Shown: positions 1 to 8,563 of the stretch, piece after piece
How the letters are laid out: each line of letters opens with the position of its first letter
How positions within the stretch are numbered: position 1 is the first letter of the stretch
From: Candidatus Faecimonas gallistercoris
GTDB lineage: Bacteria > Bacillota_I > Bacilli_A > RF39 > UBA660
NCBI GenBank assembly: GCA_018712565.1
Contig: DVGU01000015.1
Location: 1 to 34,148 of the forward strand
Reading direction: 5' to 3'
DNA length: 34,148 nt
Program-made: the position numbers and the translations under genes
The notes under the pieces: model-generated
Told to the model about the DNA's origin: nothing
Databases searched by the model: none
The model's input: only the letters and a program-made list of their open reading frames with translations

Positions 1-2
1 CA

Positions 3-116
3 AGCCGTAAAGAAATAGATACAAATCCACAGTGCTTAAATATTATAACTCAATTCAGTTATAGTACAAAAATTATAAAGAAAGGAGTTTCTAATATATG
101 TGAAAAATTCACATAA
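3..116 (+). CDS. 3' end of an unidentified gene (partial)
   Basis: The reading frame is open from the window edge to a TAA at 114-116 and would give about 37 residues containing QCLNIITQFSYS. I do not recognise it, and with the start outside the window it could be the tail of a real gene or chance. A second short frame (ATG 136, TAA 196-198, 20 residues, ending GTAVIVSD) lies between it and the terminator at 197-238. Its upstream GTGAGG is too close to the ATG to be a convincing ribosome-binding site, so I do not call it separately. Confidence 0.25.
   Translation, partial: SRKEIDTNPQCLNIITQFSYSTKIIKKGVSNICEKFT
97..115. repeat. perfect inverted repeat TATGTGAA-AAA-TTCACATA
   Basis: Eight-base arms flank three bases. 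The core resembles a Crp-type TGTGA/TCACA site, but the half-sites are five bases apart rather than six. It overlaps the end of the partial frame at 3-116 and no promoter is obvious beside it. It may be an operator or only a small hairpin. Confidence 0.3.
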
Positions 117-196
117 TTAGATTATACGTGAGGATATGAGAAGTTGGATACAAAGTAGGTTAGGTAGTAGTGGTACTGCTGTTATTGTTAGTGATT

Positions 197-238
197 AACA
201 CTTATTGCTTTTGTAATAGGTGTTTTTTCTTTTCTTTT
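197..238 (+). terminator. intrinsic terminator upstream of the rlmN operon
   Basis: The stem AACACTTATTGC / GTAATAGGTGTT (with G-T wobbles) has a TTTT loop and is followed by a long T-rich run. It closes the transcription unit to the left and separates it from rlmN. Confidence 0.8.
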
Positions 239-242
239 GTTG

Positions 243-248
243 TATAAT
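243..248 (+). promoter_or_regulatory. -10 element TATAAT for the rlmN operon
   Basis: A perfect TATAAT lies just after the terminator T-run. No good -35 hexamer is present 16-18 bases upstream. The predicted transcript start near 255 gives a leader of only about 14 bases before ATG 269. Confidence 0.55.
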
Positions 249-268
249 ATAGATATTGGGGTGGTATG

Positions 269-1288
269 ATGAATATATATAATTTAACCAGGGAAGAGAT
301 GGAAGAGTACTTTGTTTCACATGGGTCTCGTAAGTTTCATGCAGATCAGTTATTCTCTTGGTTGTATGAGAAGAGAATTTCTTCTGTTTCTGAAATTACT
401 AATATTAAGAAAGAGTTGTTAAATCAAATTGTTTCTGATTATTCTTTTTCTAAATTAAAGTTAGTTCAGGTACAACGGGATGTTGATGTTTGTAAATACT
501 TATTTGAACTTGATGATCATGAGCATATTGAAGCGGTATTGATGATGCATGATTATGGTAATAGTGTTTGTATTTCGAGTCAGGTTGGTTGCAATATGGG
601 GTGCAAATTTTGTGAATCTGGCAGACGAAAAAAAGTACGTAATTTAGAAGTTTTTGAAATGGTTACACAACTATTGATGATAGAAGAAGATTTAGATTCT
701 AGAGTTAGTCATGTTGTGGTAATGGGGATTGGTGAGCCTTTTGATAATTATGATAATTTAGTTAAGTTTTTACGTATTATTAATCATCCTAAGGGTTTAG
801 CTATTGGCGCTCGTCATATTACGGTTTCTACTTGTGGAATTGTTCCTAAAATATTAGAGTTTAGTCGTTTTCCGTTACAGATTAATTTAGCTATTAGTCT
901 ACATGCACCTAATGATAAGCTTCGTAATCAGATTATGCCTGTTAATAAAGCTTATCCTTTAAAAGAATTAATTTCTGCTTTAGAAGTTTATTTAAAAAAT
1001 ACAAATCGTCGTATTACTTTTGAATATATTATGTTAGCAGGTGTTAATGATAGTTGTGAATGTGCTAAAGAATTAGTACAATTGGTTGGGCATCTTAATT
1101 GTTATGTTAATTTAATACCTTATAATGAAACGAATAATTTAGATTTTAAGAGAAGTAATACTGTTCAAATTATGAAGTTTTATGATATACTTAAAAAGAA
1201 TAGACTTAATGTCACCATTAGGAGAGAGTTTGGTAGCAAGATTAGTGCTGCTTGTGGACAACTAAGAAGTAAGAAGGAGGAGCTATGA
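269..1288 (+). CDS. rlmN: RlmN-type radical SAM 23S rRNA (adenine-C2) methyltransferase
   Basis: The family methylates C2 of A2503 in 23S rRNA (and A37 in some tRNAs) by radical SAM chemistry in the cytoplasm. The sequence shows the radical SAM cluster motif CNMGCKFC near residue 109, the preceding catalytic-region Cys in VCISSQVGC, the motif MGIGEPFDNYDN, LAISLHAPND, and the second catalytic Cys in the C-terminal SAACGQL. Length (339 residues) is normal for the family. The track starts at the first of two adjacent ATGs. The GGGG of the ribosome-binding site is 4 bases from ATG 266 and 7 from ATG 269, so 269 is preferred. It is the first gene of the operon; its last bases overlap the start of prpC (ATGA). 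The order rlmN-prpC-prkC-rsgA-rpe matches Bacillus. A Cfr-type (C8) enzyme is less likely given this synteny. Confidence 0.93.
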   Translation: MNIYNLTREEMEEYFVSHGSRKFHADQLFSWLYEKRISSVSEITNIKKELLNQIVSDYSFSKLKLVQVQRDVDVCKYLFELDDHEHIEAVLMMHDYGNSVCISSQVGCNMGCKFCESGRRKKVRNLEVFEMVTQLLMIEEDLDSRVSHVVVMGIGEPFDNYDNLVKFLRIINHPKGLAIGARHITVSTCGIVPKILEFSRFPLQINLAISLHAPNDKLRNQIMPVNKAYPLKELISALEVYLKNTNRRITFEYIMLAGVNDSCECAKELVQLVGHLNCYVNLIPYNETNNLDFKRSNTVQIMKFYDILKKNRLNVTIRREFGSKISAACGQLRSKKEEL

Positions 1289-2028
1289 AATCTTTTTATT
1301 TAACAGATGCAGGTAAAGTACGTAGTCATAATGAAGATAGCGTTATTATAGTTAAAAATCAAAATGATGATTATTTGATGGCTATTGCTGATGGAATGGG
1401 TGGACACTCTGCAGGAGAAGTTGCTAGTTCTATTGCGATAGGTTATTTAGGTAAATATTTTAAAGAGACGTTTTTAAATATGAGTAAAGTAGATGCTGTT
1501 AATTGGATTAGGGATTCTTTTAGTGAAATTAATACTTTAATTTTCCAGCATGAAAAGACTCATCCAGAGAGTAAGGGAATGGGTACTACTTTAGTTCTTG
1601 CGATACTTACTAAGGATTATTTATTGTTTGGTAATGTAGGCGATTCTAGTGGCTTTGTTATGAAAGATAAAAAACTTCATAAAGTAACTTATGATCATAC
1701 TTTAGTTAATTTATTAGTTAGTGCAGGAGAGCTTACTAAGGAAGAAGCTAGTGTACATCCTAAGAAAAATGTATTAATGAAGGCTTTGGGGGCCGCTACA
1801 TCTGTAGAAGTTGATATTTTTGATTGTGATATGGATATTACAGAAATACTTCTTTCTAGTGATGGCCTTACAAATATGTTAGATAAAGATCAAATAGAGA
1901 AAGTTTTACTTAGTGATATAGATGTTGAAGATAAGGTTATTCGACTAATTCAGAAAGCGAATAATCGAGGGGGAACTGATAATATTTCTGTAGCATATTT
2001 AATATGTAGTGAAGAAGGTGACGAGTAA
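1285..2028 (+). CDS. prpC: PP2C-family Ser/Thr protein phosphatase, partner of PrkC
   Basis: This is a metal-dependent PP2C phosphatase that removes phosphates placed by the PASTA kinase encoded next to it. Metal-binding and core motifs are present in order: VRSHNEDSV near the N-terminus, ADGMGGHSAGE, GMGTTLV, GNVGDSSGFV, LLSSDGLTNM and GGTDNISV near the C-terminus. At 247 residues it is the bare catalytic domain, as usual for PrpC/Stp. No signal peptide or membrane segment is seen, so it is cytosolic. The start overlaps the rlmN stop (ATGA) behind a strong GGAGGAG, and its own stop overlaps the prkC start (TAATG), so all three are probably translationally coupled. Confidence 0.95.
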   Translation: MKSFYLTDAGKVRSHNEDSVIIVKNQNDDYLMAIADGMGGHSAGEVASSIAIGYLGKYFKETFLNMSKVDAVNWIRDSFSEINTLIFQHEKTHPESKGMGTTLVLAILTKDYLLFGNVGDSSGFVMKDKKLHKVTYDHTLVNLLVSAGELTKEEASVHPKKNVLMKALGAATSVEVDIFDCDMDITEILLSSDGLTNMLDKDQIEKVLLSDIDVEDKVIRLIQKANNRGGTDNISVAYLICSEEGDE

Positions 2029-3839
2029 TGATTACAAAGGGGCAAAAGATAAATGATCGTTATGAGATTATTCGTTCTATTGGCGAAGGTGGTATGGCTA
2101 ATGTTTATCTAGGGTATGATACAATACTAGATCGTAACGTGGCTATTAAGATTTTACGTGGAGATTTATCTAGTGATGAGAAGTTTGTTAGACGTTTTCA
2201 ACGTGAAGCATTATCAGCATCAAGTCTTGCCCATCCTAATATTGTAGAGATGTATGATGTTGGTGAAGATGATGGTATTTATTATATTGTTATGGAATAT
2301 GTTGAGGGTAAAACTTTAAAGCAATTATTAAAGAAGCGTGGAAGTCTTACGTTGTCCGAGGCAATTGATATTATGTTACAACTTACAGATGGTATGGCTC
2401 ATGCACATGATTCATATATTATTCATCGTGATTTGAAACCACAGAATATTATGATAAAAGATGATGGTCAAATTAAAATTACAGACTTTGGTATTGCAAT
2501 GGCATTAAATGCTACTCAATTAACACAGACAAATTCGGTTATGGGATCAGTTCATTATCTTCCGCCAGAACAGGCTAGTGGTAAAGGATCTACTATTAAA
2601 AGTGATATTTATTCTATGGGAATTATCTTTTATGAATTACTTACTGGAAGTCTTCCTTTTAAAGGAGATAATGCGGTTGAGATTGCTTTAAAACATATGC
2701 GTGATCCATTACCTGATGTTAGAGAGGATAATCCTTCTATTCCACAAAGTATAGAGAATGTTATTTTAAAGGCAACGGCTAAAAATCCTAAGAATCGTTA
2801 TGATGATGCTAGACAGATGCATGAGGATTTACTTACAGCACTTGATGATGATCGTATGAATGAAGAACCTTATAAATATAAATATCCAGAACATGATAAT
2901 GATTCTACAAAGAGTTTAAAGAAGATTGAAGATTTAGAAAAAAATGAAGAGGATGATCCAATAGCTACTAAAATAGAGGATAATGGTGATAAGAAACGAA
3001 AAAAGATTATTATTATTTTATCTATTGTTTTTGGAGTTTTAGTATTAGGAATTGTAGTTTTTGCATTTATTATTCCGGCTTTGACAGCTTCTGATCCAGT
3101 TACAGTTCCAAATTGTAAAGGATTAACTGTTAATCGTTGTGAGAAAAAGTTACAGGATGCAGGGTTAGAGGTTAGAACTAAAATTAAAGAAGTAGCTTCT
3201 AATAGTGTCAAAAAAGGAAGGGTCGTTCGTACAGATCCTGCTAAGGGTAGAAGTGTTAAAGAAGGAACGAAAGTAACTATTTATCGTTCTACTGGTGATG
3301 AAACCTTTGAAATTGAAGATTATACTGGAGAAAATTATATTGAAGTACAGACGATTTTGGAGACTAAGTATGGTTTGGATGTGTCTGTTGAAAAACGTGA
3401 TGTTGATGCTAGTAGTAGAAGTTATGATGAACAAGAGATTATTGGACAATCTTTAGCAGCTGGTAGTGAAGTTAAAAAGGGTGATTCTATTATTTTATAT
3501 ATTCCTAACATCGTAGATACTTTCCCTAATATGGCTGGAGAAGGGTGGACTTTAAGTGATGCTCAGGCATTTTGTGATACTTATGGGTTAACAATTAATG
3601 TTCAATATCAAGATACTTCTGCTTATGCTGCTGGTAAGATAATTGATCAATCTAGAGCGGCTGGTAGTCCTATTGTTAGTGGTACTACATTAACTGTTAC
3701 AGTAGCCAGAGCTCCAACACAAAAACCATCTAATTCTAATAGTTCTAGTAATAATAGTAGTAGCAATAATAATTCTTCTTCTTCGTCTAATCAAGATGAT
3801 GAGGAGGATGATTCTAAAGATACTACAGATAGTGAATAG
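2028..3839 (+). CDS. prkC: PASTA-domain Ser/Thr protein kinase PrkC
   Basis: A membrane kinase that senses muropeptides or lipid II and phosphorylates cell-wall and growth regulators in its family. The kinase domain (about 10-270) has GEGGMANVYLG, catalytic Lys41 in VAIKIL, HRDLKPQN at 133-140 and DFG at 153-155. An acidic/basic juxtamembrane linker leads to one membrane segment (about 327-350). Three PASTA repeats follow outside the cell (about 357-562), the first beginning TVPNCKGLTV. The last 40 residues are a Ser/Asn then Asp/Glu-rich tail. Length and architecture are normal. It is coupled to prpC by TAATG and followed after 9 bases by rsgA. Two genes farther down encode single-pass membrane proteins with a cytosolic tail, which makes them possible partners or substrates (inference). 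Confidence 0.96.
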   Translation: MITKGQKINDRYEIIRSIGEGGMANVYLGYDTILDRNVAIKILRGDLSSDEKFVRRFQREALSASSLAHPNIVEMYDVGEDDGIYYIVMEYVEGKTLKQLLKKRGSLTLSEAIDIMLQLTDGMAHAHDSYIIHRDLKPQNIMIKDDGQIKITDFGIAMALNATQLTQTNSVMGSVHYLPPEQASGKGSTIKSDIYSMGIIFYELLTGSLPFKGDNAVEIALKHMRDPLPDVREDNPSIPQSIENVILKATAKNPKNRYDDARQMHEDLLTALDDDRMNEEPYKYKYPEHDNDSTKSLKKIEDLEKNEEDDPIATKIEDNGDKKRKKIIIILSIVFGVLVLGIVVFAFIIPALTASDPVTVPNCKGLTVNRCEKKLQDAGLEVRTKIKEVASNSVKKGRVVRTDPAKGRSVKEGTKVTIYRSTGDETFEIEDYTGENYIEVQTILETKYGLDVSVEKRDVDASSRSYDEQEIIGQSLAAGSEVKKGDSIILYIPNIVDTFPNMAGEGWTLSDAQAFCDTYGLTINVQYQDTSAYAAGKIIDQSRAAGSPIVSGTTLTVTVARAPTQKPSNSNSSSNNSSSNNNSSSSSNQDDEEDDSKDTTDSE

Positions 3840-3848
3840 GGGGAGATT

Positions 3849-4691
3849 ATGAGAGGACAGATTGTAAAGATTCATAGTGATTTACATTATGTACAAACAG
3901 ATGATAAAACTTATCCATGTAAGTGTAGAGGAATTTTTCGTAAAAAGAAAATTTTACCTTTAGTTGGGGATTATGTTGAGTTTGATTCTTTAAAGTTAGT
4001 TATTGAGAAAATTTTACCTAGACGAAATGAATTTTATCGACCTAAAGTTAGTAATATAGATCAAGCTTTTCTTATTACTAGTTTAGTATCACCTAATTTT
4101 TCTTTGAATTTATTGGATAAGTTACTTGTACTTATGGAGTTACATTCTGTACGTCCTATTATTTGTATTACAAAAAGAGATTTAGTACCTATAGATGATT
4201 TTAAAGAAATAGATGAGGCTTTGTCTTATTATAAAAAAATAGGTTATACTGTTGTTTATAATACTGAACTTGATAAGATTCAGGAGTTATTAAAGGATAA
4301 GACAAGTGTTTTTACTGGGCAAACAGGTGCAGGTAAGAGCACTTTGCTGAATAAATTGAATCCAAATTGGGAAATAGAAACAGGAGAAGTTTCCACTGCT
4401 CTAGGACGTGGTAGACATACGACTAGAGTGGTTACTTTATATAACCTTTATGGTGGTAAAATTATGGATACACCTGGTTTTTCTGCACTAGACTTTAATT
4501 CATATTCTAAATATGATATTCGTGATGCTTTTATTGAATTTCGACAATTTCCTTGCCCTTTTAAGGATTGTATGCATACAAAGGAAGTAGAATGTGAAGT
4601 AAAAAAGGCTGTTTTTGCAAATAATATAATGAGGAGTCGATACCTTAATTATTTAAATTTTATTCAGGAGAGTGATTCATTTGAAGGTTAG
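3849..4691 (+). CDS. rsgA: RsgA, circularly permuted GTPase of 30S ribosome maturation
   Basis: RsgA (YloQ/CpgA) binds the 30S subunit late in assembly and hydrolyses GTP. The motif order is permuted as expected: an OB-fold N-terminus (about 1-65), then G4 TKRD at 108-111, G1 GQTGAGKS at 157-164, G2 around Thr191-192, and G3 DTPG at 207-210. The C-terminal zinc site is CPFKDCMHTKEVEC (Cys236, Cys241, His243, Cys249). Length 280 is slightly short but complete. ATG 3849 follows a GGGGGAG site. The end overlaps rpe. In Bacillus the same neighbour pair occurs, and RsgA is a known PrkC substrate, so the linkage to prkC is expected. Confidence 0.95.
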   Translation: MRGQIVKIHSDLHYVQTDDKTYPCKCRGIFRKKKILPLVGDYVEFDSLKLVIEKILPRRNEFYRPKVSNIDQAFLITSLVSPNFSLNLLDKLLVLMELHSVRPIICITKRDLVPIDDFKEIDEALSYYKKIGYTVVYNTELDKIQELLKDKTSVFTGQTGAGKSTLLNKLNPNWEIETGEVSTALGRGRHTTRVVTLYNLYGGKIMDTPGFSALDFNSYSKYDIRDAFIEFRQFPCPFKDCMHTKEVECEVKKAVFANNIMRSRYLNYLNFIQESDSFEG

Positions 4692-5307
4692 TGTATCCTT
4701 TTTAAGTAGTTCTAATATTCCAGAGGATTTGAAGAAGTTAAACGAAACAGATGTTGATTACATTCATATGGATATTATGGATGGTAAGTTTGTATTAGCT
4801 AAAACAATGCCTTTTCGTGAAATGAGAAATATTTATAAGTATACAAATAAAAGATTAGATGTTCATTTGATGGTAGAGGATCCAAAAAAATATATTCCTT
4901 TATATGCGGAGTTAAATACTGAGTATATTACGTTTCATGTAGAAGTTATGGATCGAATTGAGGAAAATTTGGAACTTATTAAAAGTTATGGGATTAAGTG
5001 TGGACTTGCTATTAAACCTAATACACCAGTGAAAGCTTTAGTTCCTTATTTACCGCTTTTGGATTTAGTTTTGGTAATGAGTGTAGAACCAGGTAAAGGG
5101 GGGCAACAGTTTATATCATCTACTGAGGATAAAATAAAAGAGGTTAGAGCGTTACTTGATTCTTACCATTCTAATGCGGTTATTAGTGTAGATGGGGGGA
5201 TTAATGAAGAGACTAAGGCAATGTGTTATGAGTGTGATATATTAACTTCAGGTAGTTATATTATTAATTCAAAGTCGTTTCAAAAGCGGATTGATAGTCT
5301 TAGATAA
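4681..5307 (+). CDS. rpe: ribulose-phosphate 3-epimerase
   Basis: It interconverts ribulose-5-phosphate and xylulose-5-phosphate in the pentose phosphate pathway. A TIM-barrel of about 208 residues shows the metal and catalytic residues: IHMDIMDG (His, Asp), the His in VHLMVEDP and the Asp in SVDGGIN. Phosphate-binding SVEPGKGGQQF and LTSGSYI are also present. The ORF track starts at GTG 4672, but that codon is one base from AGGAG and cannot be used well. TTG 4681, ten bases after AGGAG, gives MKVSVSFLSS, which fits the family N-terminus (M-x-I-A-P-S-x-L-S). With this start it overlaps the rsgA stop by 11 bases. Confidence 0.92.
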   Translation: MKVSVSFLSSSNIPEDLKKLNETDVDYIHMDIMDGKFVLAKTMPFREMRNIYKYTNKRLDVHLMVEDPKKYIPLYAELNTEYITFHVEVMDRIEENLELIKSYGIKCGLAIKPNTPVKALVPYLPLLDLVLVMSVEPGKGGQQFISSTEDKIKEVRALLDSYHSNAVISVDGGINEETKAMCYECDILTSGSYIINSKSFQKRIDSLR

Positions 5308-5327
5308 AGATAAATTGGGGTGATACT

Positions 5328-6857
5328 ATGGATGAGAGAAAGCAGGAGAAAGATTTAATTTCTTCTGAGGATGTTTTGGCAGTTGTTAGTGGTGACCAAA
5401 ATGCCTTGGTAGAACAATTGGAGAGGGCTAAAGAAGTTGCTGCAGAGCAATTGAAGCTTGCTCATGATACTGCTCAGCCAGAGGCAACGAAGAAACGACT
5501 AGAAGAGGAATTGAGAAAAAAAGAAGCACAGCTTGCTGCCGAGAAAAAAAGAGTAGAAGAAATGATGCAACAAGCACAAGATAATGATAAAAACAAGGAA
5601 GTTATTAATTCACAGGTTCCCAAACATACTAAGAATCTTCATGATGAATTAAAGAGGAAAAAAGAAGAAGAAAAAATGAAAAGGCAACACGAACTAGAGC
5701 AAAAACAATTAGCAAAGTCAACTGCAAAAAAAGCAAAGGAAGAGGCGAGAAAACAAAAAATATTGGCTCGTAAGCAAGCGAAAGAACAAGCACTACTTGC
5801 TAAGCAAAAAAAGAAGGAAGAACAGGCTTATGCTAAGGAGCACATTTTAGCGCAACAGCAACAATTAAAACATGAGCAAGAAATGTCAAATCAACAACAG
5901 AATAATAATTTAGCTCAGCAAAAAGCAGAAGAGGCAAAAGCCTATCAAAATGGTCAGCTTTTAATTCAACAACAACAGCAAAGGTATGAAGAGGAAATGG
6001 CACGACGAAAAGCAGCTCAAGAGGAAGCACTAGCAAGACAGAAAGCTATCCAAGAGCAAGCACAACTTTTAGCCCAGCAGCAACAGGTAAAACATGAAGA
6101 AGAAATGGCTAGGCAGAGGGCTTTGCAGGAGCAAAACTTGGCTCAACAAAAACTTGAAGAACAACGACTATATGCTCAAAAAATGCAACAAAACCAACAA
6201 CAAAATTCCTCTCAACCAGAAACACTTCCATCGCAAAATGTACAAGTTGCTAAACCTATGTCAAGAGATGAAAAAAAAGAAGCGAAGAAAAGAGCTAAGG
6301 AAGAGAGAAAAGCAAATAGTAATTTTAAATATTATATGACTTTTATCTTTTTTGTAGGTTTGATTTTAATGGTTATTTTTCTTCCTAATATTAGTGCTTT
6401 CTTTTCTGATATATTGAAAGGCAATCAGGAACAAAATACGGTTATTACTACAGGTACTTTAACTTGTACTAGAAATACTAATGATGATAAATATGATTAT
6501 TATTATCAAGCAGATTTTAATTTTAGTGATAGTAAGTTGAATTTATTAACTTTTACTACTACTATAAAGGGTGATCGTACTTTGGATGCAGCAGAGTTAA
6601 CAGAAATGAAACAATCGTGTGAATTGTTAGCATCGCAAGTAGAAAATATGGATGGAATTTCCATTGCTTGTGATTTACGTGAAGGGGTATATAAGAATGA
6701 ACAGATTTTAAATTATCAAAAGTTAGATTCTAGTCTTGTTACTACTGCTTATTTGGAAGCAGGAGGAACTTATCCAAATTATAAGTATCATCAAAATATT
6801 AATACTATAGAAAAAGAAATGAATGCGGCAAACTATAAATGCGAGCGTCATAGCTGA
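5328..6857 (+). CDS. single-pass membrane protein with long charged coiled-coil and four-Cys extracellular domain
   Basis: Not a family I can name. Residues 1-330 are dominated by Lys/Glu/Gln/Ala heptad-like sequence (coiled coil), including three imperfect repeats of about 36 residues (172-285). A strongly basic stretch precedes one membrane segment (about 336-353, FIFFVGLILMVIFLP), so the coiled coil should be cytosolic and the C-terminus (375-509) outside. The outer domain has four cysteines (TGTLTC, QSC, IAC, YKC) and is clearly paralogous to the C-terminal domain of the next gene. The start ATG follows GGGGTGAT with good spacing, 20 bases after rpe. Its place behind prkC suggests an envelope role; that is inference only. 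Confidence 0.8.
   Translation: MDERKQEKDLISSEDVLAVVSGDQNALVEQLERAKEVAAEQLKLAHDTAQPEATKKRLEEELRKKEAQLAAEKKRVEEMMQQAQDNDKNKEVINSQVPKHTKNLHDELKRKKEEEKMKRQHELEQKQLAKSTAKKAKEEARKQKILARKQAKEQALLAKQKKKEEQAYAKEHILAQQQQLKHEQEMSNQQQNNNLAQQKAEEAKAYQNGQLLIQQQQQRYEEEMARRKAAQEEALARQKAIQEQAQLLAQQQQVKHEEEMARQRALQEQNLAQQKLEEQRLYAQKMQQNQQQNSSQPETLPSQNVQVAKPMSRDEKKEAKKRAKEERKANSNFKYYMTFIFFVGLILMVIFLPNISAFFSDILKGNQEQNTVITTGTLTCTRNTNDDKYDYYYQADFNFSDSKLNLLTFTTTIKGDRTLDAAELTEMKQSCELLASQVENMDGISIACDLREGVYKNEQILNYQKLDSSLVTTAYLEAGGTYPNYKYHQNINTIEKEMNAANYKCERHS
5841..6182 (+). repeat. three coding tandem repeats of about 36 codons
   Basis: Each unit starts with a Gln run and continues (K/R)(H/Y)E(Q/E)EM and an (A/Q)Q-rich segment: LAQQQQLKHEQEM, LIQQQQQRYEEEM and LAQQQQVKHEEEM. 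The units lie inside the coiled-coil part of the 509-residue protein and are the most likely place for length variation between strains. Confidence 0.65.
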
Positions 6858-6867
6858 GGTGAAATGT

Positions 6868-7749
6868 ATGAATTCAGAAAATAATAATAATATAGAATTA
6901 TTGGATACTACTCCTTTAGAGGAAAATTCTAATACTCTTTCTTCTGGCCAACAAGTTTTACCTACGCTTGATTCTTCTTTACAGGATAATACAATTCCAG
7001 TTCCGCAAGAGCCTTCTACGCTTTCTTCACAAGCACATCTAGGGGAGAATAAGCAATCTTTAGACGATTACAATCATCCTACTCCGCGTGTTCCTGTTTC
7101 TTCTACCTTGGCACAACCTTCTTCGACAAATTTAAAACCAACACCTCCCAAGACTTCTCAAACTATGCCTGAATCTGAAGGGGGAGCTTTAGGATCTTCT
7201 TCTGGAGATTCAACTGCAGGTAAACCACGGAATCCACTTGTTATGGTAATTGTTTTTGTAGTTTTATTAGCGGCTATTTTTCTTTTACCATATACAGGTA
7301 GTTTATTTGAAAATTTATTTTCTAAAAAGGATACTTCTAGTGCCAATGAAATTACTTCTGGTAAGCTTGTTTGTGTATTAGAAAATGATGCTGATAAAAT
7401 GAGTTATCATTATACAGAAACATATGAATTTGAGGATAGAGGTGTTAAGACTTTACAACATGTAGTATTGATACAAGGAAATGCTGATAAATTAAAAATG
7501 AGAAATGCACAATGTCAGCAATTATCAAAACTTGCTAGTACTTTATCTGGTGTTACTGTGAATTGTAATTTATCTTCTGATGAAATGGTAGAAACACAAT
7601 TTTTTGATTTTTCTAGTGTGAAAGAAAAACAAATGTCTTCTGCTTTTATTGAGGCAGGTGGAATTTATCCTAATATAAAGTATGGTGATGATATTGGTAA
7701 AGTAGAGGATAATTTAACATTAAGTGGCTATGAATGTGATATTTCTTAA
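6868..7749 (+). CDS. single-pass membrane protein, paralogue of the preceding gene
   Basis: The track start at 6823 lies inside the previous gene. The real start is ATG 6868, eight bases after GAGGTGA, giving 293 residues. The N-terminal part (1-120) is a Ser/Thr/Pro/Gln-rich, low-complexity cytosolic tail, unlike the coiled coil of its neighbour. One membrane segment follows (about 123-142) and then an outer domain (about 148-293). That domain aligns with the neighbour's: TSGKLVC/TTGTLTC, four cysteines at matching places, and AFIEAGGIYPNIKY/AYLEAGGTYPNYKY. The pair is a tandem duplication with swapped cytosolic halves. It is the last gene of the rlmN operon. The function is unknown. Confidence 0.82.
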   Translation: MNSENNNNIELLDTTPLEENSNTLSSGQQVLPTLDSSLQDNTIPVPQEPSTLSSQAHLGENKQSLDDYNHPTPRVPVSSTLAQPSSTNLKPTPPKTSQTMPESEGGALGSSSGDSTAGKPRNPLVMVIVFVVLLAAIFLLPYTGSLFENLFSKKDTSSANEITSGKLVCVLENDADKMSYHYTETYEFEDRGVKTLQHVVLIQGNADKLKMRNAQCQQLSKLASTLSGVTVNCNLSSDEMVETQFFDFSSVKEKQMSSAFIEAGGIYPNIKYGDDIGKVEDNLTLSGYECDIS

Positions 7750-7795
7750 TTTACATTATTTACATTTGTTTTGGCTGGTAATTTTTGTCAATCTG

Positions 7796-7824
7796 TTGTC
7801 AATACTCTGTAAATATGGTAAACT
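7796..7824 (+). promoter_or_regulatory. sigma-A promoter TTGTCA-N17-TAAACT
   Basis: The -35 TTGTCA (7796-7801) and -10 TAAACT (7819-7824) are 17 bases apart, directly upstream of the 3D-domain gene. The -35 lies in the second of two TTGTCAAT direct repeats (7785-7803). Confidence 0.6.
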
Positions 7825-7845
7825 ATTATTTGCAAGGAGTTTTTT

Positions 7846-8526
7846 ATGAAAGTTTTTAGTTATATCCTTAGTTCTATTTTAGTTATAGGAATTATCGTAT
7901 ATATGACTGTTGTAGGACTTCATAGTATGAAGCCTACATCGATTTCTACTGAACTTGACATAAAGAAACTTAAAAGTTCTGACTTTATCGAGTATTCAGA
8001 AAATCAAGAGAAAGTAGAAAAAGATAAGAATGATAAGGATGAAGAAGTAGAAGAAGATACAACTGAAGAAGACGAAACAGAAGAGACTTCTAGTGAAGAG
8101 AGAAAAGAATCGGAAAATGAAAATGTTGTAGAGGAAGTTTCTAGTCCTACACAACAGGAGCAACCTGTTAGTGATGTATTAGAAACACAGGTTGGTAGTT
8201 TGAGTGGGTATGGACCTGATTGTAAGGATTGTAGTGGATTTCTTGCTAATGGTAGAGATGTAAGGAATGGTAATATTTATTATTCTGACTCTACTTATGG
8301 AAGAATAAGAATTTTGGCAGGAGATAGTAGGTATCCTTATGGTACGATCGTCAGGGTTAAAGGTTCTAGGTTATCTGAATTTATAGGTATTGTACTAGAC
8401 CGTGGTGGAGCTGTTGGTTTTGGAAAGAGGCATCTATTTGATTTACTTTATGCTACATCTGCAGCTGCTGCAGTGAATGAAGTTTCTTACAATACAACAT
8501 TTGAAATTTTACGATATGGATATTAG
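7846..8526 (+). CDS. secreted or membrane-anchored 3D (Asp-Asp-Asp) domain protein
   Basis: The 226-residue protein has an N-terminal hydrophobic segment (about 4-24) that is either a signal peptide or an anchor. A very acidic Glu/Asp/Ser linker (about 50-120) follows, then a C-terminal 3D domain of the double-psi beta-barrel type (about 125-226). Motifs SGYGPDCKDCSGF, YPYGTIVRV, VLDRGGAVG and HLFDLLY match that domain, which is found in peptidoglycan-active proteins such as YocH and related to the MltA catalytic domain. A cell-wall lytic role outside the membrane is likely. It has its own promoter and ATG 7846 follows AAGGAG. The terminator follows immediately, so it is monocistronic. Confidence 0.8.
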   Translation: MKVFSYILSSILVIGIIVYMTVVGLHSMKPTSISTELDIKKLKSSDFIEYSENQEKVEKDKNDKDEEVEEDTTEEDETEETSSEERKESENENVVEEVSSPTQQEQPVSDVLETQVGSLSGYGPDCKDCSGFLANGRDVRNGNIYYSDSTYGRIRILAGDSRYPYGTIVRVKGSRLSEFIGIVLDRGGAVGFGKRHLFDLLYATSAAAAVNEVSYNTTFEILRYGY

Positions 8527-8552
8527 GGAATAGAATATATTCCTTTTTTTTT
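8527..8552 (+). terminator. intrinsic terminator after the 3D-domain gene
   Basis: GGAATA / TATTCC stem with a five-base loop, followed by nine T. It begins at the last base of the gene's stop codon. Confidence 0.85.
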
Positions 8553-8563
8553 AGTTTGTTTTA

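Noticed and set aside
97-115. The inverted repeat as a second site for the Crp/Fnr-type regulator
   Set aside because: Its half-site (TGTGA) and spacing differ from the TTGTTGCA palindrome found at nrdD and there is no promoter at a fitting distance.
2870-3875. Three minus-strand ORFs (113, 94 and 61 residues) over prkC
   Set aside because: Low-complexity Ile/Ser-rich translations opposite well-defined PASTA and linker sequence.
5841-6182. Tandem repeats as a possible CRISPR or satellite array
   Set aside because: They are in-frame coding repeats of a coiled coil with no constant spacer/repeat structure at the DNA level.
7290-7320. LPYTG motif in the 293-residue membrane protein, like a sortase signal
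   Set aside because: It sits at the end of the internal membrane segment with 145 residues following and no basic tail; the paralogue lacks it. Chance.
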